From: Caryophanales bacterium UBA6448
GTDB lineage: Bacteria; Bacillota_I; Bacilli_A; RF39; UBA660
NCBI GenBank assembly: GCA_002439555.1
Contig: DJOC01000056.1
Location: 1-30,472 of the forward strand
Direction of reading: 5' to 3'
Length of the DNA: 30,472 bases
Below, one piece after another: positions 7,683 to 15,728 of the stretch (position 1 is the first letter of the stretch; each line of letters begins with the position of its first letter). The notes beneath the pieces were generated by a model. It was not told the DNA's origin and searched no databases. It saw only the letters and a program-made list of their open reading frames with translations. The translations under genes and the position numbers were made by a program.

Positions 7683-9035
7683 TTATAACTTATTTTTTAT
7701 TTCTTTAATAGTATTATTTAATTTTTCATCTTTTTTGATGTCATTATTTATTTTATCATAAGATGCCGAAATTGTTGAATGATCCCTCCCTCCAAATTCT
7801 AAACCAATTCTTTCTAGCTTTTCATCTGTTTCAACTCTACATAGATATATTGCTATATGTCTTGGTTTACTTATATTTGCAACTTTCTTTTTACTTTTTA
7901 AATCACTAACTGTTATTCCAAAGTAATCCGCTACTGCCTTTTGTATTTTACTTATAGAGTTATCTGCATAAATATTAACACTTAAGTAGTCTTTTAAGCC
8001 TTCAACAGCAAAATTTAAATCTATTTTATTGGGTACCATCATTGCTGTATAGGCCATTAATCTATTTATTGTTCCTTCAATAAATCGAATATCATTTTGA
8101 CAAGAATTTGCTATATATTCAATAACCTCTTGGTTTAACCTATTTTCTAAAGATGTATTTTTTATTTTATTATGAATTATTTTACATCTTAGTTGAAAAT
8201 CTGGGGGATAAATATCAACTGGAAGTCCCCACATAAATCTACTTCTTAATCGGTCCTCTATTTTCTTTAAATCATCTGGTGATCTATCTGAACTTATAAT
8301 TATTTGTTTATTTGTTTGATATAATGAGTTAAATGTATGAAAGAATTCTTGTTGAGATTTGTCAGCACCAACTAAAAATTGAATATCATCAATAATTAAA
8401 ACATCCACATTTTTATACTTATCTTTAAAGTTTTTAGCATAATTTATTGAACTTATGCCTTTTTCAATACTTGCTATTCCCGTGTAATCCTCAACAAATT
8501 CGTTACTTGTAACATAAAGTACTTTTTTATTTGAATGATTAACGATATAGTTTCCTATTGCGTGCATTAAATGAGTTTTACCTATTCCACTTCTTCCATA
8601 TAGGAATAATGGATTATGAATTGAGCCTGGATTTTCCGCAACTGCGTGAGCAGATACTACTGCAAGTCTATTAGATTCTCCTACTACAAAAGATTCAAAA
8701 GTAAACTTTGGATTTAGATTTGTTACCCACTCTTCATTTAAATCCTCTGTTACTTCTTTGTTAGGTTTATTTTCTTTTGTTTCTTGTAATTCATCCTCTG
8801 TGAAATACTCAATATTAAAGGTCTTTCCTGTTACATTTATAAAAGCTTTATCAATGTATTCTTTATAATTTTCAGAAAGCATACTTTTATGAATATCCAT
8901 TGGAACCACTATTTTAAGGGTATTGCCCTCTAAAGATATTGGTCTAATTTTAGAAAACCAAAGATTATAAACATTTAAGCTAACAACCTGCTCTATTTCC
9001 TCTAAAAAGTTTTTGAATAACTCATTTACATCCAT
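7683..9035 (-). CDS. dnaA: chromosomal replication initiator DnaA
   Basis: The AAA+ initiator that binds DnaA boxes, melts the origin and loads helicase. It has 450 residues. Domain I (1-80) is followed by a short acidic linker (80-105). The AAA+ domain has Walker A GRSGIGKT (147-154), Walker B DVLIIDDIQFL (211-221) and the box VII arginine finger DRLRSRF (261-267). Domain IV ends with the DNA-binding signature GGRDHSTISASYDKI. The ATG has an AAGG site five bases upstream. Exact DnaA boxes lie both upstream (oriC) and downstream (dnaN gap), consistent with autoregulation. It reads away from the origin on the left arm. Confidence 0.98.
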   Translation of the reverse strand: MDVNELFKNFLEEIEQVVSLNVYNLWFSKIRPISLEGNTLKIVVPMDIHKSMLSENYKEYIDKAFINVTGKTFNIEYFTEDELQETKENKPNKEVTEDLNEEWVTNLNPKFTFESFVVGESNRLAVVSAHAVAENPGSIHNPLFLYGRSGIGKTHLMHAIGNYIVNHSNKKVLYVTSNEFVEDYTGIASIEKGISSINYAKNFKDKYKNVDVLIIDDIQFLVGADKSQQEFFHTFNSLYQTNKQIIISSDRSPDDLKKIEDRLRSRFMWGLPVDIYPPDFQLRCKIIHNKIKNTSLENRLNQEVIEYIANSCQNDIRFIEGTINRLMAYTAMMVPNKIDLNFAVEGLKDYLSVNIYADNSISKIQKAVADYFGITVSDLKSKKKVANISKPRHIAIYLCRVETDEKLERIGLEFGGRDHSTISASYDKINNDIKKDEKLNNTIKEIKNKL

Positions 9036-9069
9036 ACCTTACCCCACACACAAAACTTTCATTACTTAC

Positions 9070-9098
9070 ATTGTACTTCATTTTTGCAAAAAGATAAA
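9070..9098 (-). promoter_or_regulatory. candidate dnaA promoter
   Basis: On the minus strand TACAAT (9070-9075) with a weak TTTATC 17 bases upstream (9093-9098), 35 bases before the dnaA ATG. The first DnaA boxes begin 22 bases further upstream. Confidence 0.4.
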
Positions 9099-9183
9099 GA
9101 AAAAATTTAATCTAACAAGTTATCAACAAAAGTTATCAACATTTTTTTCTTTTAAATACTGGGCTTAAACCACTTATCAACAT

Positions 9184-9219
9184 TTTCAACAAAATGATTT
9201 GTTAGTTATTTTGTTGAAA
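9184..9219. repeat. 12-bp inverted repeat at the centre of oriC
   Basis: TTTCAACAAAAT (9184-9195) and ATTTTGTTGAAA (9208-9219) are perfect reverse complements separated by 12 bases. Each arm contains a degenerate DnaA-box core. The exact boxes lie on either side in opposite orientations. Confidence 0.8.
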
Positions 9220-9369
9220 GAAAATTATACTGTGTGGAGTTTGTTAGAATAAATTTGTTGATAATGTTGAAATCTAGGTTAACCTATTATATTACCTTAA
9301 AATTTGTGTTGATAACTTGTTAAAAACTTTGTTGAAAAATGTCGAAAAAAATTAAATAACAAAAAATAC

Positions 9370-9399
9370 TTGACTATTTGCGTGATTTATAGATATAAT
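9370..9399 (+). promoter_or_regulatory. rpmH operon promoter (sigma-A type)
   Basis: TTGACT (9370-9375), an 18-base spacer and a perfect TATAAT (9394-9399). It directs transcription of rpmH-rnpA-yidC-jag away from oriC. Confidence 0.85.
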
Positions 9400-9431
9400 A
9401 GTAACGCGTAAGAAAAGGAGAAAGTATATAT

Positions 9432-9554
9432 ATGAAAAGAACATATCAACCAAATAATAGAAAAATGAAAAAGACTCACGGATTTTTTTCAAGAAAAAAT
9501 GGTAAAGTTTTATCAAACCGTAGAAAAAAAGGTAGAAAAGTTTTAAGTAAATAA
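9432..9554 (+). CDS. rpmH: 50S ribosomal protein L34 (bL34)
   Basis: A small basic large-subunit ribosomal protein. The start MKRTYQPNNRKMKKTHGF is the classical bL34 N-terminus and the end RRKKGRKVLSK the classical C-terminus. It has only 40 residues; most bacterial L34 proteins have about 44. The gap lies in the middle, where the usual GFRARM(A/S)TKNGRxVL is here GFFSRKNGKVL, about four residues shorter. AAGGAG lies 11 bases before the ATG. It is the first gene of the rightward operon, in its universal place next to rnpA and oriC. Confidence 0.96.
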   Translation: MKRTYQPNNRKMKKTHGFFSRKNGKVLSNRRKKGRKVLSK

Positions 9555-9580
9555 AAACCACTTTAAATGTGGCTTTTTTT
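9555..9580 (+). terminator. weak attenuator hairpin between rpmH and rnpA
   Basis: CCAC (9558-9561) pairs with GTGG (9569-9572) across a seven-base loop, with a preceding A-run and a following seven-T run. The short stem suggests partial termination, which would give more rpmH than rnpA message. Confidence 0.5.
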
Positions 9581-9593
9581 AAAGAGGTTAATT

Positions 9594-9929
9594 ATGAAAA
9601 AAAGAGACATTGTTAAAAGTAGTGAAGAATTCAATAAAATTTTAAATAATAAACAAAGAGTATCTAATAATAGGTATATCATATTTTATTATCCAAGTGG
9701 GGATGGTAAAAAATACTTTGGTGTAAGTGCTCCAAAAAAATATGGTAATGCAGTTTTTCGTAATAAAATGAAAAGAAGACTTCGAGCACTTATAGATGAA
9801 TGTAATTTACTATTCAAAAATGGTAAAAAATATATTATAATTATTAAGAGAGATTTTATAAATTCTGCGTATAAAGATAATTTAGAATCTTTAAAAAATT
9901 TGATAGGAGAGTTAAATGAAAAAAAATAA
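9594..9929 (+). CDS. rnpA: ribonuclease P protein component
   Basis: The protein cofactor of RNase P, which matures tRNA 5' ends with the RNA subunit (not in this window). It has 111 residues. The family signature is KKYGNAVFRNKMKRRLR (about 49-65), an RNR-type motif with Lys where Arg is usual. I chose the ATG at 9594 because AAAGAGG lies six bases upstream. An upstream in-frame ATG at 9567 falls inside the rpmH hairpin and has no ribosome site. The 3' end overlaps yidC by 14 bases. Confidence 0.93.
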   Translation: MKKRDIVKSSEEFNKILNNKQRVSNNRYIIFYYPSGDGKKYFGVSAPKKYGNAVFRNKMKRRLRALIDECNLLFKNGKKYIIIIKRDFINSAYKDNLESLKNLIGELNEKK

Positions 9930-10986
9930 GAAATTTTACATTATAGTTTTATTAATTGTAACTATGTTAACAACAGGGTGTGGCTCTAATAATTATATTA
10001 AAGATGAAAAGGGTAAATTGGTAACAAATTCAGAAACTGGTCAAAGTTTACAAAAAATTATTTATTGTAAACCTTCTGAAAATACAGAAATGTATAAGTT
10101 ATATGAAAAGTATGAAGATCAGATGGAAGTTAAACTTTCAAAGTTACCAAGTTGTGATAAATATAAAATAAATTCTAATAAGACAAATAGTTTATGGCAA
10201 TTTTTATTTGTTAAACCTCTTGCATTTATTATTTTAAAAGTAGGGTTATTATTTAAGAATATGGGTATGACTCACGCTTATTTAGGATTATCTGTTATAT
10301 TGATAGGATTATTAATAAGAATTATATTATTACCACTTACAATTAAAACTCAAACTCAAAGTGAGAGAATTAAAAAAGCAACTCCAGAAATTCAAAAGTT
10401 AGAAAGAAAATATGGTAATGACACTTCTCAAGAAGCAATGATGGCAAAACAACAAGAAATGATGATGATTTATAAAAAGTATCAAGTTAATCCAATGTTA
10501 AGTTGTATTATGTCACTAATTCAATTACCATTATTCTTTGCTTTCCTTGAGGCTATTTACAAAATACCTGCAATATACGAAGGAAGAATATTCGGTTGGA
10601 ATTTAGGAACAACACCAAGTATTGGAATTTTCAAAAACCATCAATATACATTTATAATTCTTGTAGTATTAATTGTTTTATCAACTTATTTTTCATTTAA
10701 ATTTACAATGAAACAAACTGCATCAAGTTCAAGTATACCTGGTGCTGAAAAACAAACTAAGTTTATGTTAATATTTATGACAGTATTTATTGGTTTTGCA
10801 TCATTAAGTTTACCAACAGCCATTGCACTTTATTGGATTGTTACTTATGCGTTTATGATTGTTCAAACTTATTTAATTAAATTTATAAAAAATGGTAAAA
10901 CTGATAAACAAATAAAAAAACAAAAGAAGAGTATTAATGAAAAATTAAAAGTTAAGGAGAATTTGAAGTATGGAAAAAATAAGTAA
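9916..10986 (+). CDS. yidC: membrane protein insertase YidC/OxaA (lipoprotein)
   Basis: Inserts and folds membrane proteins with or without SecYEG; the Bacillus orthologue is SpoIIIJ. It has 356 residues. The lipoprotein signal peptide ends in the lipobox LTTGC with C22 as the modified cysteine. An extracytoplasmic stretch (23-93) follows, then transmembrane segments near 100-116, 122-142, 194-217, 244-262 and 286-320. The groove arginine is R135 in GLLIRIILLPLT. The coiled loop (145-190) includes the Met-rich EAMMAKQQEMMMIYKKY. The C-terminus is Lys-rich, as in Gram-positive forms. It is longer than SpoIIIJ (about 260), mostly in the region after the lipobox. AGGAG six bases upstream fixes the start; the stop overlaps jag. 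Confidence 0.94.
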   Translation: MKKNKKFYIIVLLIVTMLTTGCGSNNYIKDEKGKLVTNSETGQSLQKIIYCKPSENTEMYKLYEKYEDQMEVKLSKLPSCDKYKINSNKTNSLWQFLFVKPLAFIILKVGLLFKNMGMTHAYLGLSVILIGLLIRIILLPLTIKTQTQSERIKKATPEIQKLERKYGNDTSQEAMMAKQQEMMMIYKKYQVNPMLSCIMSLIQLPLFFAFLEAIYKIPAIYEGRIFGWNLGTTPSIGIFKNHQYTFIILVVLIVLSTYFSFKFTMKQTASSSSIPGAEKQTKFMLIFMTVFIGFASLSLPTAIALYWIVTYAFMIVQTYLIKFIKNGKTDKQIKKQKKSINEKLKVKENLKYGKNK

Positions 10987-11584
10987 AGTAGGTAAAAATT
11001 TTGAAACTGTTTTCGAAGAAATTTTAACTGAAAATAATTTAACTCAAGAAGAAGTAATTTATAAAACTACTGAAATTAAAAAAGGATTATTTAAATCAGC
11101 AAATGTTGAGGTAACAATTTATAAAAAGTCTGATATTTATGATTTTGTAAAAGAATTTTTAAAAGAAGTAGTAAACAATTTAGGCCTTGAGGTAACATTT
11201 GAAACTAAAAAAGCCAACGATAGAGTTGTGATTAAAATGTATTCAAACAATAATAATATTTTAATTGGTCATAATGGTAATACAATTAAGGCTCTTGAAA
11301 ATTTAGTTAGACAAAAAATTCAACTTGAAACAGGTATGTTCTTTATAATTTCTTTAGATGTTGAAAACTATAAAGATAAAAAAATAAGTAGATTAGAACG
11401 ACTTGCTAAACAAACTGCTAGAGAAGTTAAAAGAACACATATTGATGTTCACTTAGAAAATATGAATTCATATGAAAGAAGAATTATTCATAATGCTTTA
11501 TCAGAATTCAAAGGTATTTCCACAAAAAGTACTGGAGAAGAGCCAAATAGACATATAGTTATAAGTTATGTTGGAGAAAAATAG
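10970..11584 (+). CDS. jag: RNA-binding protein Jag/KhpB
   Basis: A KH-R3H RNA-binding protein that, as KhpB, partners with KhpA and influences cell division and elongation in Gram-positive bacteria. It has 204 residues. The Jag-N domain (about 1-50) is followed by a KH domain with the GxxG loop GHNG (100-103), then an R3H domain with R170 and H174 in YERRIIHNAL. It starts 14 bases inside yidC with AAGGAG ten bases upstream. It ends the rpmH operon; its last codons form part of the terminator stem. Confidence 0.93.
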   Translation: MEKISKVGKNFETVFEEILTENNLTQEEVIYKTTEIKKGLFKSANVEVTIYKKSDIYDFVKEFLKEVVNNLGLEVTFETKKANDRVVIKMYSNNNNILIGHNGNTIKALENLVRQKIQLETGMFFIISLDVENYKDKKISRLERLAKQTAREVKRTHIDVHLENMNSYERRIIHNALSEFKGISTKSTGEEPNRHIVISYVGEK

Positions 11585-11608
11585 TCAATTTCATTTTGGC
11601 TATTTTTT
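11580..11608 (+). terminator. terminator of the rpmH-rnpA-yidC-jag operon
   Basis: AATAGTCA (11580-11587) pairs with TGGCTATT (11597-11604) with one G-T wobble, followed by a run of T. The stem overlaps the jag stop codon. Confidence 0.75.
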
Positions 11609-11609
11609 A

Positions 11610-11638
11610 TTTACAATAAACTAAAATAGTGTTACAAT
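11610..11638 (+). promoter_or_regulatory. mnmE operon promoter
   Basis: TTTACA (11610-11615), a 17-base spacer and TACAAT (11633-11638), 22 bases before the mnmE ATG. Confidence 0.8.
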
Positions 11639-11660
11639 AACGCAAGGAAAAGGAGGCACT

Positions 11661-13010
11661 ATGGAAGATACTATTTGTGCTATTGCTACTTCTTTAGGAG
11701 TGGGGGCTATATCAATAATTAGGTTAAGTGGTAAGGATGCTATTATAAAAGTTAATAGTATATTTTCTCGTGATTTAACAAAGGTAAATTCTCATAGTGT
11801 TACTTATGGTCATATACTTTATAAAAATGAAATAATTGATGAAGTTTTAGTTACGGTTATGAGAGCACCAAAAACATATACTACTGAAGATATAGTAGAA
11901 ATAAACTCTCACGGAGGCTATGTAACCTCAAATAAGATACTTGAAATATTATTAGAAATTGGTTGCCGTTTAGCACAGCCTGGTGAATTTACAAAAAGAG
12001 CTTTTTTAAATGGTAGAATAAATTTAATTCAATCTGAAGCAGTAAATGAACTTATTAAGGCTAAAACTGATTCAAAAAGAAAATTATGTTTAAATCAAAT
12101 AGGGGGAAATGTTACTAAAATAATTGATGATATTAGAGAAGATATTGTAAGTTTACTTGCAAATATTGAGGTTAATATAGATTATCCTGAATATGAAGAT
12201 AATCCCGTAGTTACTACAAATTTACTCAATGAAAGTTTAAATCAAATTGATAAAAAAATAGAAAAATTAAAAACAAATGCAAATTTTGGTAAGATTATTT
12301 GTGATGGAATTAATGTTGCAATTATTGGTAAACCAAATGTAGGTAAAAGTAGTATTTTAAATAATTTTTTAGATGAAGAAAAGGCTATTGTTACAGATAT
12401 TGCAGGAACAACCAGAGATATTGTCGAAGGAAACATTTCCTTAAATGGAGTAGAACTTAAGTTAATAGATACAGCAGGTATTCACGATACCGATGATTAT
12501 GTTGAAAAAATTGGTGTTAATAAAAGTTTAGAAAAATTAAATGTTGCTGATTTGGTTATTCTTGTTTTAGATGGTTCAAACAAGCTTGATGAAAATGATA
12601 AAAAGTTACTTGCAAGTATTGATAAATCAAAAACTATTATTTTTGTTAATAAAAGTGATTTAGAGCAAAAAATTAATTTAGATTTAGATAATCAGTATAA
12701 GGTAATTTATGGCAGTGCAAAAGAAGTTGATGGTCTTGCAAAATTAAAAGAAAAAATAATTGAATTATTTAATTTAAATGAAATAAACAAAGATCTAACA
12801 TATTTATCAAATGTAAGACAAATAGATTTAGTAAAAAAAGCATATTTATCAATTAATAATGCTATAAATTCATTAAACAATGGAATACCAATTGAAATGA
12901 TTTCTACAGATTTAAAAGAGTGTTATGAACTTTTAGGAGAAATAATTGGTAAAACATATAAAGATGATATAATTGATAGATTGTTTCAAGATTTTTGTGT
13001 TGGAAAGTAG
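11661..13010 (+). CDS. mnmE: tRNA modification GTPase MnmE (TrmE)
   Basis: With MnmG, installs the carboxymethylaminomethyl (or aminomethyl) group at C5 of wobble U34 in tRNAs. It has 449 residues. The N-terminal tetrahydrofolate-binding domain (1-118) is followed by the helical domain. The inserted G domain has G1 GKPNVGKS (223-230), G2 AGTTRD (248-253), G3 DTAG (270-273) and G4 NKSD. The C-terminal CVGK (446-449) is the family's catalytic CxGK. AGGAGG lies five bases before the ATG. It heads the mnmE-mnmG-rsmG operon. Confidence 0.96.
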   Translation: MEDTICAIATSLGVGAISIIRLSGKDAIIKVNSIFSRDLTKVNSHSVTYGHILYKNEIIDEVLVTVMRAPKTYTTEDIVEINSHGGYVTSNKILEILLEIGCRLAQPGEFTKRAFLNGRINLIQSEAVNELIKAKTDSKRKLCLNQIGGNVTKIIDDIREDIVSLLANIEVNIDYPEYEDNPVVTTNLLNESLNQIDKKIEKLKTNANFGKIICDGINVAIIGKPNVGKSSILNNFLDEEKAIVTDIAGTTRDIVEGNISLNGVELKLIDTAGIHDTDDYVEKIGVNKSLEKLNVADLVILVLDGSNKLDENDKKLLASIDKSKTIIFVNKSDLEQKINLDLDNQYKVIYGSAKEVDGLAKLKEKIIELFNLNEINKDLTYLSNVRQIDLVKKAYLSINNAINSLNNGIPIEMISTDLKECYELLGEIIGKTYKDDIIDRLFQDFCVGK

Positions 13011-13018
13011 GAATGATT

Positions 13019-14884
13019 ATGTATGATGTTATAGTTGTAGGTGGTGGACACGCAGGTTGTGAAGCCTCACATATAAGTGCATTTATGGGTAAAAAAACTT
13101 TGCTTATAACCTCGAATAAAAAGAATATTGCAGATATGCCTTGCAATCCCTCAATTGGTGGTAGTGCAAAAGGCATCATTGTAAGAGAAATAGATGCATT
13201 AGGTGGTTTAATGGGGATAGTTGCCGATAAATCACATTTTCAAATTAAAATGCTTAATAATTCTAAAGGTCCTGCAGTAAGAAGTTTAAGGGCCCAAGCC
13301 GATAAGAAAGTTTACCCAAAAGTAATGCTTGAATATTTAGAAAATACTCCAAATTTAGAGATTAAAGAGGGTATGGTCGAGGATTTAATAATAGAAAATG
13401 ATACTATAAAAGGTGTAATTTTAGAAAATCAAGAGAAAATATATAGTAATGCTGTAATTCTTACAACAGGAACATATTTAAATGCAAATATATTAATTGG
13501 TTCAGAGAATACTCCAAGTGGACCTCACGGAGAAAAAAGAAGTAATAGTCTTTCAAATAACTTAAAAAAATATGGTTTTAATATAAAAAGACTTAAAACA
13601 GGCACACCTCAAAGAATTAAAGCTTCAAGTATTGATTTTTCTGTTTTAAAAGAGGAAAAAGGTGATGATACTTATTGGACATTTTCTTTTGATACTAAAC
13701 CATTATATAAAATTAATGAACAACAAAAATGTTATTTAGTTTATACAAATGAAAATACTCACAAAATTATTAGGGATAACTTAAAATTAAGTGCAATGTA
13801 TGGTGGTTATGCAACAGGTGTTGGTCCAAGATATTGTCCTTCGATTGAAGATAAAATAGTTAGATTTGCCGATAAAGAAAGACATCAACTTTTTTTAGAG
13901 CCAGAAAGTATTTACTATGATGAATGGTATTTACAAGGTTTTTCAACTTCAATGCCTAGAGATGTTCAAGAGAAAATGGTTCATTCTTTACACGGACTAG
14001 AAAATGCAGTGATATCTAAATATGCATATGCAATAGAATATGATGCAATAGATGCAATGCAAATTAAACCTAGTTTGGAAACAAAAATTATTTCAGGACT
14101 ATTTACAGCAGGTCAGATTAATGGTACTTCAGGTTATGAAGAGGCAGCAGGTCAAGGTTTAATCGCAGGTATTAATGCTGCATTAAAGTTAGATAATAAA
14201 GAAGCAATGGTTTTAAAAAGATCAAGTGCTTACATAGGTGTTTTAATTGATGATTTAGTTACAAAAGGTATTACAGATCCATATAGAATGCTTACTTCAA
14301 GAGCGGAATTTAGATTACTTTTAAGACACGATAATGCTGATGAAAGACTTACCCCAATTGGTCACGAAGTAGGTAGTGTGTCAAATGAAAAATATAATAA
14401 TTATCTAAATAAAAAGAATAATATATCTAATTTAAAGGGTATTCTTACAAATAATAATCTTGTAATGAATGAAGAAGTAAAAGAAAAGTTCATAGAAAAG
14501 AGTTTAGATATTCCTAAAAAGAATATGAAGTTTATTGAACTTTTAAAAAGACCAGAAATATCTTTGGATTTTTTAGCAAACTTTATTGATATATCTGGAT
14601 TTACTCCTGAAGAAAAAGAAGAAGTTACTATTGAAGTTAAATATGAAGGTTACATAAAAAAAGAGTATGAGCAAAAAGAAAAATTATTAAAAATGGAATC
14701 TAAACAAATTCCTAAGGATATTGATTATAATAAAGTAAAAAATATTGCTAGTGAAGCAAGACAAAAGTTATCACTTGTTAGACCAGAGACTATTGCTCAA
14801 GCATCAAGAATAAGTGGAGTTAATCCTGTTGACATTTCACTTTTATTAATATATTTAAAAAAGGAGTATAATAAAAATGATTAA
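13019..14884 (+). CDS. mnmG: tRNA uridine-5-carboxymethylaminomethyl modification enzyme MnmG (GidA)
   Basis: An FAD-dependent partner of MnmE in wobble uridine modification. The dinucleotide-binding motif is VVGGGHAGCEA at the N-terminus. MPCNPSIGGSAKG and the GYEEAAGQGLIAGINAA C-terminal FAD segment are family hallmarks. The ATG at 13019 gives 621 residues and has AGGA six bases upstream. The in-frame ATGs at 12995 and 13013 are less likely: the first is inside mnmE without a ribosome site and the second sits directly on the AGGA. It starts eight bases after the mnmE stop and overlaps rsmG by eight bases. Confidence 0.95.
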   Translation: MYDVIVVGGGHAGCEASHISAFMGKKTLLITSNKKNIADMPCNPSIGGSAKGIIVREIDALGGLMGIVADKSHFQIKMLNNSKGPAVRSLRAQADKKVYPKVMLEYLENTPNLEIKEGMVEDLIIENDTIKGVILENQEKIYSNAVILTTGTYLNANILIGSENTPSGPHGEKRSNSLSNNLKKYGFNIKRLKTGTPQRIKASSIDFSVLKEEKGDDTYWTFSFDTKPLYKINEQQKCYLVYTNENTHKIIRDNLKLSAMYGGYATGVGPRYCPSIEDKIVRFADKERHQLFLEPESIYYDEWYLQGFSTSMPRDVQEKMVHSLHGLENAVISKYAYAIEYDAIDAMQIKPSLETKIISGLFTAGQINGTSGYEEAAGQGLIAGINAALKLDNKEAMVLKRSSAYIGVLIDDLVTKGITDPYRMLTSRAEFRLLLRHDNADERLTPIGHEVGSVSNEKYNNYLNKKNNISNLKGILTNNNLVMNEEVKEKFIEKSLDIPKKNMKFIELLKRPEISLDFLANFIDISGFTPEEKEEVTIEVKYEGYIKKEYEQKEKLLKMESKQIPKDIDYNKVKNIASEARQKLSLVRPETIAQASRISGVNPVDISLLLIYLKKEYNKND

Positions 14885-15596
14885 CGATTTTATAAATGAA
14901 CTAAAGAAAAATAATATTCCTTATGATGAAGAAAAGTTATCAAAATTAAATATTTATTATAACTTTTTAATTGAGTATAATAGTCATACAAATGTAACCG
15001 CAATTACCGAAGAAAAAGAAGTATATTTTAAGCATTTTTTGGACTCCTTAATGGTTTCAAAAGCAGTTAATTTATCTAATCAAATTATACTTGATATTGG
15101 TTCAGGTGCAGGTTTTCCTGGGATTGTTTTAAAAATTTTTTACCCTGATATTAAACTTTCTGTACTTGATTCAAATAATAAAAAAATAACATTTATAAAT
15201 ATGTTACTTGAAAAACTTAATATTAATGATGTAATAACGGTATGTGATAGAGCAGAAAATTATATGAAAGATCATTTAAATGAATTTGATATTGTTTTAT
15301 CAAGAGCAGTTGCTTATGCAGATATTATTACATCACTATCAGTGCCCTTTATTAAAAAGAGTGGTGTAATTATTCTTATGAAAGGTAACTATGAAGGGGA
15401 ATTAAAAATTTTAAATACATATAAAAATGAACTTAATATTTCAAGTATTGATATTATTAATTATGATATTTTATCAAATGAAAATAATCGTTCTTTAATT
15501 ATTATTAAGAAAAGTAATGAATCATCAAAAGTTGTTAATTATGCAAAATTACTTAAACAAAGTGAAAATCGAAGAAAGAAACTAAATTTGAAATAG
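14877..15596 (+). CDS. rsmG: 16S rRNA (guanine-527-N7)-methyltransferase RsmG
   Basis: Methylates N7 of G527 in 16S rRNA using S-adenosylmethionine; loss of the Bacillus or E. coli enzyme gives low-level streptomycin resistance. It has 239 residues, the family norm. The SAM-binding motif is LDIGSGAGFPG (72-82), preceded by the family block HFLDSL (53-58); SRAVA follows motif IV. AAGGAG upstream and the eight-base overlap with mnmG indicate coupled translation. The stop codon lies in the terminator stem. Confidence 0.95.
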   Translation: MINDFINELKKNNIPYDEEKLSKLNIYYNFLIEYNSHTNVTAITEEKEVYFKHFLDSLMVSKAVNLSNQIILDIGSGAGFPGIVLKIFYPDIKLSVLDSNNKKITFINMLLEKLNINDVITVCDRAENYMKDHLNEFDIVLSRAVAYADIITSLSVPFIKKSGVIILMKGNYEGELKILNTYKNELNISSIDIINYDILSNENNRSLIIIKKSNESSKVVNYAKLLKQSENRRKKLNLK

Positions 15597-15610
15597 TTTC
15601 TTCTTTTTTT
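15576..15610 (+). terminator. terminator of the mnmE-mnmG-rsmG operon
   Basis: AAGAAACTA (15576-15584) pairs perfectly with TAGTTTCTT (15594-15602), nine-base loop, followed by a seven-T run. It overlaps the rsmG stop codon. Confidence 0.85.
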
Positions 15611-15671
15611 GCTATAATCATTAGTAAATATACATTAAAATATAATTTAATGAAAAATTTGTAACTGACGC

Positions 15672-15700
15672 TTGACAACTTATAGTAAATATGTTATTTT
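15672..15700 (+). promoter_or_regulatory. promoter of the ABC-transporter/secreted-protein operon
   Basis: A perfect TTGACA (15672-15677), a 17-base spacer and TATTTT (15695-15700) with an extended TG one base before it. It is 28 bases upstream of the first gene. Confidence 0.75.
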
Positions 15701-15728
15701 TTAATCAATAAATAATATTGAGGTATAA

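Larger units (their letters stand above)
9036..9369. other. oriC: chromosomal origin of replication (oriC)
   Basis: The intergene between divergent dnaA and rpmH, 396 bases in all. Exact DnaA boxes TTATCAACA lie at 9120-9128, 9133-9141 and 9174-9182 (plus) and at 9256-9264 and 9307-9315 (minus). One-mismatch boxes occur at 9183-9191, 9212-9220, 9265-9273 and 9330-9338. The boxes point toward a 12-bp perfect inverted repeat (9184-9195 and 9208-9219). Sequence near both ends is A/T-rich. Transcription diverges from here. Confidence 0.9.

Noticed and set aside
9352..9561. Open frame of 69 codons on the minus strand across the rpmH promoter and gene
   Set aside because: It is antisense to rpmH, consists of hydrophobic low-complexity residues from A-rich DNA, and has no ribosome site.
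9567..9593. Earlier in-frame ATG for rnpA
   Set aside because: It lies inside the rpmH hairpin and lacks a ribosome site; the ATG at 9594 has AAAGAGG and the usual RnpA start.
12995..13018. Earlier in-frame ATGs for mnmG (12995 and 13013)
   Set aside because: The first is inside mnmE and the second sits directly on the AGGA; ATG 13019 has correct spacing and a family-typical start.
12904..13179. Minus-strand frame across the mnmE-mnmG junction
   Set aside because: It is a shadow of two well-supported plus-strand genes, with no ribosome site and no recognisable motif.
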